Shown here: positions 9,887-58,635 of the stretch, one piece after another | How the letters are laid out: every line of letters starts with the position of its first letter | Numbering within the stretch: the stretch's first letter is position 1 | Assembly: GCA_009760855.2 (NCBI GenBank) | Contig: WPIO01000004.1 | Location: 9,390,001 to 9,454,000 of the forward strand | Length of the DNA: 64,000 nt | Source of the DNA: Cristatella mucedo | Lineage: Eukaryota > Bryozoa > Phylactolaemata > Cristatellidae | Direction of reading: 5' to 3' | Translations under genes and position numbers: made by a program | The notes under the pieces: generated by a model | Seen by the model: the letters and a program-made list of their open reading frames with translations, nothing else | Databases searched by the model: none | Told to the model about the DNA's origin: nothing

Positions 9887-12105
9887 CGAGCACGAATCCA
9901 GCCCACGGTCTCATCGCCAAGCCGTCCTTCGCTGACGATCGCCAATCCGGTCATGATCCTTAGCGTGTGCACTCGATCTTGAACTGGTGTACGAGCTGCT
10001 GATCTTATATTGGTCCGATCTCAGTCACAGCACCTGGTACTTGCCAATTTCCGTGCTATAGTCCGCAGGCTTAGTTATGACCCTGCCTTCGCGAATGTAC
10101 ACGTAGAAAAGCAATCGTATCACGCCAGTGTTTTTCAAAAATTTTGAATATTCTCAAATTAAGATTTAATAATAGTTATCGGTGTTAATTTTGAGAATAC
10201 ATTAGAAACACTTAGCGTTTAGACAGCTGGCTGATTGAGATATCATCATCCAGAAAAGGGGACGCCGTAGTATCCGCACACCTTTGAGGCACCTGTTGGC
10301 CAGACATGTTTGATTTGTACATCGAGCGGGGCATCAGCTCTGCTCTTATTTTTCACTTTGACAGCACACGCGTAGAGCACGTCGAACAGCGTATGTTGTT
10401 CGTGAGAGCGAAAACAAATGTCTCTGGTTATGTCTAGTGTCGTGGGATGTCGCAGGTTTATTTTTGTCTCAACTACTTATCGGAAAATTTAGCACTGCAG
10501 CTTTCTAGATTAAACAGGTTTCCGTTGGTCAAATTGCCAAACTAAATTGGTCGATCGTTTTCTCATTCACGATGCTGTCTCCAAGACGACGGCAAACGAG
10601 AAGATCGGCTCAGTTCACTTCTACCGATGAGTTTTAATCTGCTAAGACGGCTAAGAAATGTTGCACTTAAGGAAATAGGCGGAAATGTACAACGTGCAGA
10701 ATAAATAATTATGCTTTCGTCGTTTGAATGATGCCCGTTTTTCATTTGTGTATGCGTACTTGTACACACCGTAAGAATATCCATATATAAAATATATAAG
10801 TGTACAGCTTTATGCATGTACACAGTTGCATAATGTTTGCGAGCTACATACTTACACTGCTTGCTCCTGCATCCACGTACGGTGCTACTCCAGTTTTGAG
10901 GTTATCTCTCTTCAAATTGCTCATTTCGAATACCTGCAGATCAAATTGAACCACCTGTAGTTGACATGTTACAATCGCCCTGCTTTTATATGACTTTGTA
11001 ATGGATTTAAATGGTAAGTTTACGAACTGAAGTAAAACTAAACAAATAAATTATATACATGTATATTGTGGTTGCTTAGCCTGTAGCAATATACAGGGTA
11101 TGTTTTACCACAGTGCTCACACGGCGGGGATTGCAATGAAACATTTGTCCATCTCTGCAGCACAAAAGACAATATACCTTCGCCTAATTCACGCAGTAGA
11201 TCTTGCTACATTTTTGACAATTGAAAAACAGCTTGAAACTGATGACACTTTCCGTATCCTTCCGTTTGTACATGTACAGCCATGCATAACTACTAGTATC
11301 TAGAATAAGGCATACGTACCCAAATTGAGGCCAAATAAGAAATTTCATACCAAAAATGCAGATAAAAAAAACACCGAGATATTGGTAGTAAACAGCCATA
11401 ACAGATCCTTAGTAGCAGATGCATACAGATCAAAATTATTGACTGAGGCCCGGTTATGGAATTGCATATGCTAATATTTAGATCACTTGCTGATGGCCTG
11501 CCTGTGCAATCTTTAAAGCCACTGCGGATGTCTTGACCAAGGAGGCTCGGTTTGTCAATTCAAACCAGATATGTTTTCAATTTCCAAGACTATATCGTTT
11601 TTGGCTTTCTCAGGCTATCGACTCTCCCTGTTATGGTTAAGGAAGCCGGTTTAGTGTATTAAGTAATCATAGCCGGGGCCGTAGCTCTGTCGCTGTAATA
11701 AAGACTGTTAGTTTTGGCTAAATGTTGCTGTACTACTAGTGTAATCTTTCTTGCACTAAATGAAGTTGGTCTCTTTTGACAAATGTCGTGACACCAGAGA
11801 TCAGAAACGGTCATCGTGGGGTTGTAGATGCACCTTCTATTTATCTTTGCAATTTCCTGCTACGTATCGTCTGATTCTTGGTCGTGTCTATTCATTCAGG
11901 CACCACCATGTAGTGCCAGGTGATTGCTTATCCTGATTATAATCGAAAGCAATAGTTATGGCAGTACTTTTCAATGCTGTCTTATTCAAGAATGATCGAA
12001 TGAAGATCAAATTGAAGAAAATTTGATTTTACGAAACCGTTTATGATGATGCTGTATCCGTATAAATAGATCAGTAATATTCAACGCGTTGCTAGGATTA
12101 GTTTA
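9887..12105. other. No gene recognised; one imperfect hairpin
   Basis: AT-rich sequence. A hairpin lies at about 10147-10197: 'gaatattctcaaattaa' pairs with 'ttaattttgagaatac' across a short AT-rich loop. A stretch around 11500-11550 ('tgtgcaatctttaaagccactgc') recurs in diverged form at about 40815-40860, so it belongs to an unnamed dispersed repeat. No coding domain found. Confidence 0.35.
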
Positions 12106-12241
12106 ATGTCTCTCACTCCTTCACGCTCCTTTACACACTCTAACTCCTTGTCTCTCGCTCACATCTACCTCACTCTTGCTAGTTCTTTTACTCACTCGCT
12201 TTCTCTCCCCTCTTTCTCTCTTTCCCTTACTTTCCCTCTCC

Positions 12242-12319
<78 letters not shown>

Positions 12320-12478
12320 CTCTCTCACACACTCGCTTTCGCTCACGATCCCTCTTGCTCACTCTTTCTATCTCACTTGCTGTTTTTCCATCTCTCTCAT
12401 TCGCTTTTTTGTCTCTCTTGCCTTCTCTTATTTGTTCTCTGTCTCATTCACACTCTCACTCGCTTTCGCCTCCACTCG

Positions 12479-12524
<46 letters not shown>

Positions 12525-12575
12525 TCCATTCGCTCTCTTTCTTACTCGCTGTCTCTCATTTGCTCTCGATCACTT

Positions 12576-12631
<56 letters not shown>

Positions 12632-12640
12632 GCCTCTCTG
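12106..12640. repeat. Long (CT)n polypyrimidine tract
   Basis: About 530 bp almost purely pyrimidine on the plus strand, with pure CT runs (about 12243-12315, 12480-12520, 12580-12630) separated by degraded CT-rich sequence. The Ser/Leu repeat open frames are artefacts. Confidence 0.95.
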
Positions 12641-13284
12641 ACACGTGACAAATATCAATTTCACTCTCACTCGTTCACTTTTCCTTTTACCTATCTGTTA
12701 TGTTCTTAGGGCGAAACACCGCTACTAAATGCACAATCTCAAGTAGTAACTTTCAATGAGCGGAACAGAGCGCCAAGCAGTAGCTCCGCAGAGCGCGTGA
12801 GTGAGTGTTTTATGGCGGCCGACCTGATATAGCGCGTTTATGACGATCGGGTTGCTTCAATGCGTCGGGGCGAGGCCACTGCTGATTAGCAGCAGTACTA
12901 GACCAGCGAGCGGACTGCATCCTGCTTGGCCGGTGCGGGTAACGCACAACGGCTTGAAGAGTTACCGTGCGAGGTTGGCCCGCTCGGGCAATGCCCAAAA
13001 GAATTCGAGAGCCGCACTACGTCAATGTGTGGTACCTTGATCCGCAAACGTTGAATCTTGATCTCATTCATCTGCTTGGTGACCACGAAGACAATCAAAA
13101 GTGACGGGCTGTCTGGAAGAGCTTCTCTCTGCTGCCTGCCCCTGCTCCATACGTAATCTGGATTGCTTTTTCATACCCAAGTTAGTGGCTTTTTGATGCT
13201 CTCTCGGGACATTGTAGAACCACTTTTAAGCTTCCTTAACGTAGCGCATAAACTGAATGACACAGTACTATAGTAGTAAATGTA
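12641..13284. other. No gene recognised
   Basis: The first half (12770-13010) is locally GC-rich with several CG dinucleotides. I could not recognise an exon, tRNA or repeat family in it. It is one candidate place for an upstream exon. Confidence 0.25.
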
Positions 13285-13564
13285 CAGTCAGCGCCTGACT
13301 TACGAAATAGATAGGGGCTGAAAAAATTGTGGTAAGTCGACTTATTGTAAGTCGAAAATTGTTTATGATACGTTCTACTATGATATGTTCTGAAGAAGAT
13401 ATAAATATGTAAACGAATTGAATTTAGGCGTTTTCAAATCTGAATGTAATGTATTTCAAATCTTCTGAATGTGAGCGAATTTGTTTTCTATTTTTGCGAG
13501 AGCGTGGCCGAGTTCATATTTCCAAATTTTCATAAGTCGAACCGTCGTAAGTCGGAGCTGACTC
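13285..13564. mobile_element. pogo/mariner-like MITE
   Basis: 280-bp element with terminal inverted repeats: left cagtcagcgcctgacttacg, right end the complement of gagtcagctccgacttacga. It is flanked on both sides by TA (13283-13284 and 13565-13566), the target duplication of Tc1/mariner/pogo elements. The interior has 'aagtcga' motifs typical of pogo/Tigger-type termini and no coding capacity, so it is a nonautonomous derivative. Confidence 0.7.
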
Positions 13565-13566
13565 TA

Positions 13567-14640
13567 TATTATGTACGTGCATTCAACTATATGTACAGTA
13601 GACACAAATTTGTCTGTTTATCTACCTCGTCCTATCCACTTCTCCGTCTCTCACTTCCTTATCTGTTCTGCCTCTTTGTGTCTATTTCAATATATCTAAT
13701 CTTATCTCTATTTCATCTTTGTTTCTCTCTCTCTCTCTCCAGATAATATTTTAGGCAAATATAATTTATCTTGTAAATATTGCATGACATTTACAAGTAA
13801 ATTATGTGTGAAATACTTTTTAGTTCATTAAAAAATAATCTAGAAAATGGTGAAACTCGATTATATTTGGCTGAGCAATACATGCACTTATTTATATTTC
13901 AATTATTCTATTAGATTAAACATTATTTGTCTTGCTGTTTTCAGTCATTCGATGCTGCATAAGAGTCAATTTGCGTTGTTAATTTGCGACACATTAAATT
14001 TGTCCCAGAAACTTTCAACTTAGAATTTTTCTAAAATCTATTTGAATGCTTAAGCCACTCTCTTCAATTAGATGCTAGTGGAATGGCTATTCTCGAAGTT
14101 GTACGCGAAAATGTGCGCTAATGATCAATTACCTTGACGGTGGCTTGTTTAATTTTTTGACATTTGTCTATGTGATATCCAAACCAGCAGGGACCAGTGT
14201 TGTTTATGGCACGACAGCAATAGCGTGCCACTTTCTAGGTGACTCTATCCCGGCAGTACTGAAAGAGGCATGTGACTATACGATTTTTGTAAGCAATTCT
14301 AGCATAGCTTCAACAAGTTGAATCTGCGAAGATAGGTATACTTGGTTAAAAGCCATTGTGCTTCTGCTGACGTGCTCAGGCTGCTACTGCTGACAGATCG
14401 TCTGCAATTACTTGTTAGCCTGATTGAGGTCGGCCACTGAGGTTCGAAATATGTCAGGTATTATAACTGATGGCAGTGTTCACTCTCGAGAGCAGTTTCT
14501 CCACCCTACTTCCATTGAACCTCAAGTGAGTTTGCTTTCTTTAAGCAGTAGTAGCGCAGTTCCATCAGGTCTGACTCGGAATATTGATCGGACACTGCCG
14601 CTTCACCCTTTTGCTTCGCCGTCATTTTCTTTTTCTGACT
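13567..14640. other. AT-rich sequence, no gene recognised
   Basis: Contains a short pyrimidine-rich patch (13610-13740). A 14-mer at 14076-14089 (tagtggaatggcta) recurs exactly in the hairpin at 20147-20160. The open frame at 14121-14321 has no recognised domain. Confidence 0.3.
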
Positions 14641-14647
14641 CTCTGTG

Positions 14648-14754
<107 letters not shown>

Positions 14755-14764
14755 AGGCAAACCA

Positions 14765-14978
14765 AACATGCTAGGCCACCCGTGCATGCTGCCCCTAACC
14801 ACACTTGCATGCTGACCCTGTACATGTCACCCCTAACTATGTTATTCTTGTTGTTTATTGAGCATGCTACCACTAACCATTCGATTCATGCTTCCTTTGC
14901 AGCAATTGTAAAGCGCGTGGAAATGGATAGAGTTCTCTGAGGACGCTTTATCAAATGTATTATTATTATTATTAATAA
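14765..14978 (+). mobile_element. LINE-A 3' UTR and tail
   Basis: Matches the 3' UTR of the 21745 copy: alternating 'gcatgctgaccctgtacatg', 'tcacccctaactatgttatt', 'gcagcaattgtaaagcgcgtgg' and the (ATT)n end near 14960-14975. Only the 3' terminus was inserted or survives. Confidence 0.85.
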
Positions 14979-15189
14979 CCAGTCTGGGGGACTACGAGAT
15001 TTATTTTCAATGAAGAAGAGACGTTGCGTAAGCCTCCTGCTGCTGTAATTTGAACAGCGTCTGGTCGCTAATGTATGTCTCACCTGCAGCCGATGGTTAA
15101 GCCATTGGCACAACACAGTGTACTCCTCACCTGTGGCCAATAGTTAAGCCATAGACGCAGCGAACCGTCAGGCCACTAATTTACTTCGT

Positions 15190-15345
15190 ATTTTTCGATG
15201 TAACTACTGTGCTTCTTCGAGCTCTTATGTATGTACACGTTATGAGAAATTAAGAGAGACTCTCTTAACCGCTCGCGTCCACGCCGGTGCCTCCGTGAGA
15301 CTCCCAAGGTCGGCCACCGCCGGAGCCACACTAACACAGCTCACA
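15190..15345 (+). mobile_element. LTR-like fragment, copy 2
   Basis: Diverged match to 1345-1485: 'tatgtatgtacacg', 'gagactctcttaaccgctcgcg', 'cctccgtgagactcccaagg' and 'caccgccggagccacac'. No coding region is attached. Confidence 0.4.
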
Positions 15346-15990
15346 TCAGCTCCACATTCGAGTCTGCCTACTTTCAACTACGTAATGTTGCAAAAACTCG
15401 GGCATGTCTAGACTGTGATAACGCATCAAGTCGGTCGGTGGATATTTAACATCCAGTCTCGACTTCACTAACTCATAGCTTGCTTGTCTACCAGCCTATG
15501 CAATCAGGGTCTCGATGTTGGTATACAACTCTCCTGCTAGGCTTGTCTGTCATGAGCGTCGCAGTTGCCACATCGCACCACTTATCGCCGACCTGCACGG
15601 GCTGTCAATCAATCATCGACTTCAACGTCTTGTGACTCACTTTTAGGTGTCTTTATACTCTGGCTCCTAAATACCTATCAGGACTACTCCCCTTACTGGC
15701 TAGGCGTCGTACCACCAACTCTTCTGACTCAAATCATTTTGCTATGCCCCGAACGAATCTGAGATCCTTTGGAGGGTACGCCTTTATTTCGTATGCCCCC
15801 AAAGCCTGGAACTCACTCCCAATTGACTTTACGACATCCCCTGACCAGACAACATTGAAAAGGAAGCTAAAACGCACTTTTTTCTCACAACCTTTGCTGA
15901 ACCCTTGTGACTTGTACTTTGCGTGTTTATGCGTGCCGACACTATGCATTCTATCACTAGCTATATTTGCATGTCGACACTATGTATGTT
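15346..15990 (+). mobile_element. LINE-A, degraded 3' half
   Basis: Starts at the DDHISSTVKSAYFQL-equivalent region (agctccacattcgagtctgc) and runs through a frameshifted RT C-terminus to the recognisable block PRTNLRSFGGYAFISYAPKA (about 15745-15805). More diverged than the 21745 copy, so older. Only fragments of reading frame remain. Confidence 0.8.
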
Positions 15991-16004
15991 ACCAGTTACC
16001 ATAC

Positions 16005-16282
16005 GATAGCGTAACGCCGAAGGCTCTGTGGAGTAGGCTTGACCTGCCGCTTACCAAGAGGCGTAGCCTAGCGCCCAACGCCGCTCAGTGCGCGTCTACG
16101 CGCAATAAGCAGGCCGCCACGAAACGAGCGTTTCTGGCGCTGACCTACTTATCATTACTAAAGGGGGTCGTGAGTCCGCGGCGTGAATCGGAAAGCGAGA
16201 CACAGAAATTAAGGATTTTACTGAGCTTTATTCGCAAGCGCACAAAGTCGCTGCGCGCCTAGCTCAGTTTTATCTCCACACT
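16005..16282. other. GC-rich segment, possible LTR remnant
   Basis: Composition shifts to GC-rich directly after the LINE fragment. On the minus strand 'gcgaataaagctcag' near 16226-16240 is a polyadenylation-like signal. The open frame that fuses it to the LINE is an artefact. Confidence 0.25.
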
Positions 16283-16645
16283 CCTCACACGCTCTCAACA
16301 GCACAAACACCCTCGTGGAGGGAATACGTCCCCTGCACTTAGGCTACCTAAGTCTATTGTGGGGAACGACCCGAATGAGGCGAGGAGCCCCAACCGGGGC
16401 CTAGACCCTGATTAGAGAACTAGGGCTCCGTTTCCACCTTACGGCAGGAATACCTCATACACTACTCCAAGCACTCTTGCGGAGGAAACACGTCTCCACA
16501 CTTAGGCTACTTACGTCTCTAGTGCGAACGACCCAAGTAGACGGAGCCCGAACCGGAGCCTAGGCCCTGACCGGAGAACTAGGGCTCCGCTTCCACCTTA
16601 CGGCAGGAATACGTCACGCGTTACACCAAGCACTCTGGGCGAGAC
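16283..16645. repeat. Approximately 160-bp tandem repeat, 2.2 units
   Basis: Landmarks recur at fixed spacing: 'cacttaggctac' at 16336 and 16499, and 'acggcaggaatac' at 16441 and 16600. Both units contain 'agaactagggctccg' and 'ccaccttacggcaggaatac'. A third unit starts after 16612 but breaks off around 'caagcactctggg'. Confidence 0.85.
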
Positions 16646-16902
16646 CAGGTGCACGCGCGCACACACGAAACACAGAAGAAACACAAAAATGCGAGCACGG
16701 GCGCTATACGACCGTATTCGGTGGCGTCCACCGAATCCTGGCGCTGTCTCGTTCTGTCTCTCAATCGCCGGCGAACAGCCCACCCTCCTCCCTCACTTTC
16801 ACAGGAACGAATGCGGCAACTACTGGCGACGGCGTCGAGACGGAGCCGAAGATGAAGAAGAGGCTTAATGAGCGTCGCCCTATCATTATATAACTAGCTC
16901 GG

Positions 16903-17157
16903 ACAATGGGGTTGACAACCCAGCCAATTTCAATCACCTCAGCGACCTCTGCGTCCCCTTGCTCACAGCTCGAGAACGCAGATGCTCTTCACCCACTTCT
17001 TTAGTTCTCACGGAAACCGTCCAGCAAATCTAGAATGGCTGGCGGCGACATCGACCTTGGGCAAGCGTTGCACTATTCTCAAATTGCTTGCAGGAACTAT
17101 AGGGTTGACACTCCAGCCAATATCAATCACCTCAGCGACCTCTGCGTCCCCTTGCTC
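16903..17157. repeat. Direct repeat pair of about 62 bp, 193 bp apart
   Basis: 'ggttgacaacccagccaatt...cctcagcgacctctgcgtccccttgctc' recurs 193 bp later with few changes. On the minus strand both copies read EQGDAEVAEVI(E/D)IGW with one residue changed, so the repeat may derive from a coding sequence. I do not recognise the protein. Confidence 0.7.
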
Positions 17158-17817
17158 TAGGACAGAGATGTTTTCCTGCTGAGCAATGCTCATGCACTCT
17201 AAAACTGAGTCAGGCCGGCTCTGTGCTACAATAGTGCTTTCTTTAGAATACTTAAAGTGCCTAGAGAGAGATCCAAGTTCACTAAGCGTGCTTTACAAAT
17301 GTATTAACATTATTATCGCTAAACACAGTTCGCACCAACCATACAATAGGCTACCATGTCTATAACGCCGAGGGCTGAGTTGCTCTGGCTCTCGGAGATT
17401 TCCATACCCACCGCACCGCATTTGTCTATGTAGCAACGCGATTGAGAACATTCCAGACTACGTATGGTATACACCGCACCAATTTTTTAAAAGTTCAACA
17501 ACAGCAATTAAATTTTTTAGGTAAGGAATCATAATCTGTTGCGATAGACTAACCGATACTTGATATGGCATCGCGGACGATGAACCGCTAAGTAGCAAAC
17601 TATGCGGGGCGGCGCGGCTCAGCGGAAGTAGTGGTTACCAGGTGTGTCCCCGGAACAGGCAATTACTAAAACCTCTCTAGCGCGCGAGGTTCAAAGAGGT
17701 GTACCCGCACTGGCTGGCGACTTGTCTGAAGTCGCTATCATGGTAACGTACTCCATGCCTCGGTTACATCGCCGTATTCCGCGTTATTTAGTGATAGAAC
17801 CCCGTAAAATTTAAATT
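17158..17817. other. No gene recognised
   Basis: Contains a weak LINE-A-tail-like stretch near 17255-17315 ('aagtgcctagagagagatcc', 'tttacaaatgtattaac'). The rest has no recognised feature. Confidence 0.3.
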
Positions 17818-17947
17818 ATCTCCTAATATGTCTGGCTATGCACCGACATGCAGTTTATTTGAACGAGCGGCTGTGAGCTGTGCTGCACTGTATTTCCAGC
17901 GATGTGATGTATTTCTAATGCTGTACTGTATTGTATGTGTAATACAG

Positions 17948-55435
<37,488 letters not shown>

Positions 55436-55694
55436 GTAATGGTTTTACTGTTTTTTGTGCCCGGTGGGCTCCGAGTGTTCTTTTGTATTTTTGCTTTCTT
55501 TTAAACATTTTCCAGTAAGATAAAGAGTTTGTATGTGTAAATATAATGGCGTACATTCGTCTGACGTTTGAATTCTTGTGTGGATTGTGAGCATATTATT
55601 CTCCAGAAGCACCCGTGCTATAAGGAAGTAAAATAGGAAAATAGATGTGGTCATGTTGCTGCTGAGCTATCGTTTTCCAATTTTGATTGGTGTA

Positions 55695-55790
55695 ATCAAT
55701 CTCCATATGTAACTCCACAAAGACTACTTGGGTGGTATACAGGAGAGTTGTATATAGTGCACTCAAACCCCGGGTAGCTTTCGGAATTAT
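55695..55790 (-). mobile_element. LINE-B 3' end, short
   Basis: 'tgtaactccacaaagactac', 'tacaggagagttgtatatag' and 'tgcactcaaaccccgggtag' match 1530-1600 and 60967-61040. Confidence 0.7.
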
Positions 55791-57227
55791 TACATGCCGA
55801 TCTCTTTTGTGTGCTGTTGGACATATGACAGGCGATGCTCATACTTGACGATGTCATTTGTTACGGGTTAGTTATTTGTCATAATCTTTGCATCCCCTAG
55901 CTAAGCTGCAATACTATGGTAATTTGCTAGATCACTTTTGTAGTTGCCTCCAGTTCATCCAATTTCTGGACCGGCTTTGTGTGAATGCCCTTAGGTACAA
56001 GCTGTGCAGATAAGTGATTCTTGCAGTAACCTCTGTGCTTCTCGTTGTCTTGCCTACTTTTACGGTTGTTTCATCAGTAGATCTGCTCTGTGTTGTGTCT
56101 TCAGACTTCACGTCTTACCCTAGACCCCTCACTTGCAAGCTGGGCCTGCCTTGCCGTGAATTATGCTCTATAATACTTGGGCTTTGCACTAAAACTAAAC
56201 AAATATTTATTTTGGATTCACGCCAGTGTCATTTGATGTGCTAACATTTGAAGTATTTGCCAGCATTTTTAATGGTCCTGTGTTAGTGCTGTCTTTGCTT
56301 TCTGATGATATTTAAGTTACTATGGTAATTTTGTATTAGGAAGAGTAGTAAGAATTAGGCACTGACACAAACACAGTAGTAGGCTCCAACAAAACATATA
56401 TTCTTCATCAGGCTCTCAGCACAGCCACCTGCGTATCGTCCCTCCCCAGGCTCCCAGCTCAACTACAGACCGCCACCCAATCCGGCATCGACGTTAGGTC
56501 CAGTCTAATCCCCTGCCCTTATTTTTAGCAACAGCCGATCAAAGGTGGTCCAACGTACCTCCGCCAAGAGCCGGCCTGCACCCAGACTAAACGAAGTGTA
56601 AAGCTTGAACTTGTGTTCAATTTAGTCATCCTACTGATACCATGTTACTTACGTTCTAAGTTTATCTTAAGTCGAGTTCCTTTATTTGTTTACCTGTATC
56701 CATCAGGACATGACCATACTAACTGTTGATAGTCGTAGTCGTCCTTGTTTAGTTTTACCTAATCGTGTATTAGTACAGCAAAAAACTCGTCAAATGATAA
56801 CGCAGCTATATTTTTTGCCAGAATGCTTCTTTCAAGTTGTTTCCGTGGATGATTAATTAATAGAACTATGCGTATTGACTTGACCACCAGATGATTCAGA
56901 TGCATCCTTCGCGTAGAATGCTAGAATGCTGTAGTTTCTTTTGTGACTGTAGGTTCCCGTTGAATGCATAGATATCTACCATCAGAGGCCTGACCGTGGT
57001 AATCCTAAATCTGTCACCAAATGTACATATGAATGTTGACTTATGATGCCCATTAGTGATGAAGGTCGCCGACATCAAAAGCACACAGTTGTTCTCAAAC
57101 AAAAGCTGACTCAAGTGATCCCGAACAAGGGTGAGCATTTAGATGATCTTAGGGCACTTAGCTTATTTTCGCACGAAAGTTCTTAGCTTTCTGTCTGGAA
57201 GGAGCATAATTACTCTCGTCTATCTGT
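55791..57227. other. Probable CABIN1 intron; possible LTR-like patch
   Basis: The patch at 56340-56590 is C-rich and starts with 'aggcactgacacaaacacag'; its composition differs from the flanks and suggests an old insertion. I found no CABIN1 exon in this interval. Confidence 0.3.
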
Positions 57228-58233
57228 TAATAATAATAATAATAATAATAATACATTTGATATAGTGCCCTCGGAGAACTCAATCTCTTTGTTCACTGTA
57301 GGCACTTTGTATTTGCTGCCAAAGAAGCACAGTCGAATGGTTAGTGGTAGAATGTTCAATAAACAACAAGAATAATATGGATAGGGGTGACATGCACAGG
57401 GTCAGCATGCAAATATGGTTAGTGGCAGCATGCATAGTGTCAGCACACATAAGCACATAAAGGTTAAATCACAGGGACCCACTAAATGCTGTCATAAATA
57501 GGTGCATTTTTAATTTCTTTTTAAATGTGGTCAAGTCTGGAGAAGACGTGACTCAAGTCGGTAGTGAGTTTTGGGCTTTGGGAGCATACGAACTAAAGGC
57601 ACCCTCTCCAAATCCAGGATTTGAGTTTTGTACGAGGTATAATAAGCAGCTAGATTCCGAAAAGTGGGTGGTACAATGCTTAGCCCGGTGGGGCAGTAGA
57701 GCTGATAGGTTGGCTGGAGCCAAAGAATGAAGAGACCTAAAAGTGAGTGACAAAACCTTGAAGTCGATGCATTGCTTGACTGTGAGCCAGTGCAGGCCAG
57801 CTAGAACTGGTGTGATACGGCAATTGCGACGCTCACGACAGAAAAGCCAAGTTGCAGAGTTGTGCACCAGCTGTAAGCTCCTGAGTGCACAGGCCGGTAG
57901 ACCAGCAAGCAGTGAGTTACAGAAGTCAAGACAGGATGTCACAAATGCACGGAGCAACTTATATGTGGTATCCCTATCTAAACAAGCCCACATTTTAGCA
58001 ATGTTATGTAGCTGAAAGTAGGCAGACTTGATTATGGAGCTGGTGTGGTGGTTTAATGAAAGGTCACTGGAACATGACACCTAGATTTCGTGCAGATTCA
58101 ACAGGAGATATGCTGGCAGCGCCGATTTTGAGCGTTAGCCTTTCCAATTTCTGTATCACACTAGGTTTGCCCTTAACTGGTAAGTTGTTTTTATCATCAT
58201 TCAATTAAATAAAATCTGCTGACATCCATGGGC
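57228..58233 (-). mobile_element. LINE-A, older copy, 3' part (interrupted)
   Basis: The 3' end, with (AAT)n, starts at about 57230. The minus-strand frame 57553-58080 has FDLHWL-equivalent LAGLHWLTVKQCIDFKVLSL and AFSSYAPKAQNSLPT. The element stops at 58233 inside the 'catccatgggcagat' segment and resumes at 58563-58635 and again at 60787-60955, split by two younger LINE-A insertions. Confidence 0.85.
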
Positions 58234-58562
58234 AGATAATAATAATAATAATGCATTCGATAAAGCGCCTTTAGAGAACTCAATCTCTTTCTGGGCGCTT
58301 TACATTTGCTGCAAAGGGAAATGCGATTGAATGGTGAGTAATATCATGCTTGATAAACAACATGAATATCGTGGTTAGGGGTTACATGCATAAGGTGAGC
58401 ATGCAAGTGTGGTTAGTGGCAGCATGCACAGTGTCAGCACGTATAAGCATATGAAGGACGACCCACTAAATGCTGTCCTAAATAGGTGTTTTTAAGCTCT
58501 TTTTAAATGTGGTCAAGTCAGGGGATGTTGTGACGAAAGTCAGGAGTGAGTTCCAGGCTTCC
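58234..58562 (-). mobile_element. LINE-A insertion 1, nested in the older copy
   Basis: Short 5'-truncated 3' end: (AAT)n, tail, 3' UTR and the first part of 'ggtcaagtcaggggatgttg'. It is bounded by 'cagat' on both sides (gggcagat before, ccagatgtc after), a plausible target-site duplication. Confidence 0.8.
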
Positions 58563-58635
58563 AGATGTCATCAATACATGCAGCAAGGGAGTTGGGAGAA
58601 TTCGACATGCTTGGAGGCTATGAGGGATCAAAGCA
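58563..58635 (-). mobile_element. Older LINE-A copy, middle piece
   Basis: 73 bp, 'gatgtcatcaatacatgcag' to 'gagggatcaaagcaa', continuing the 57228-58233 copy without loss of alignment. Confidence 0.85.
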
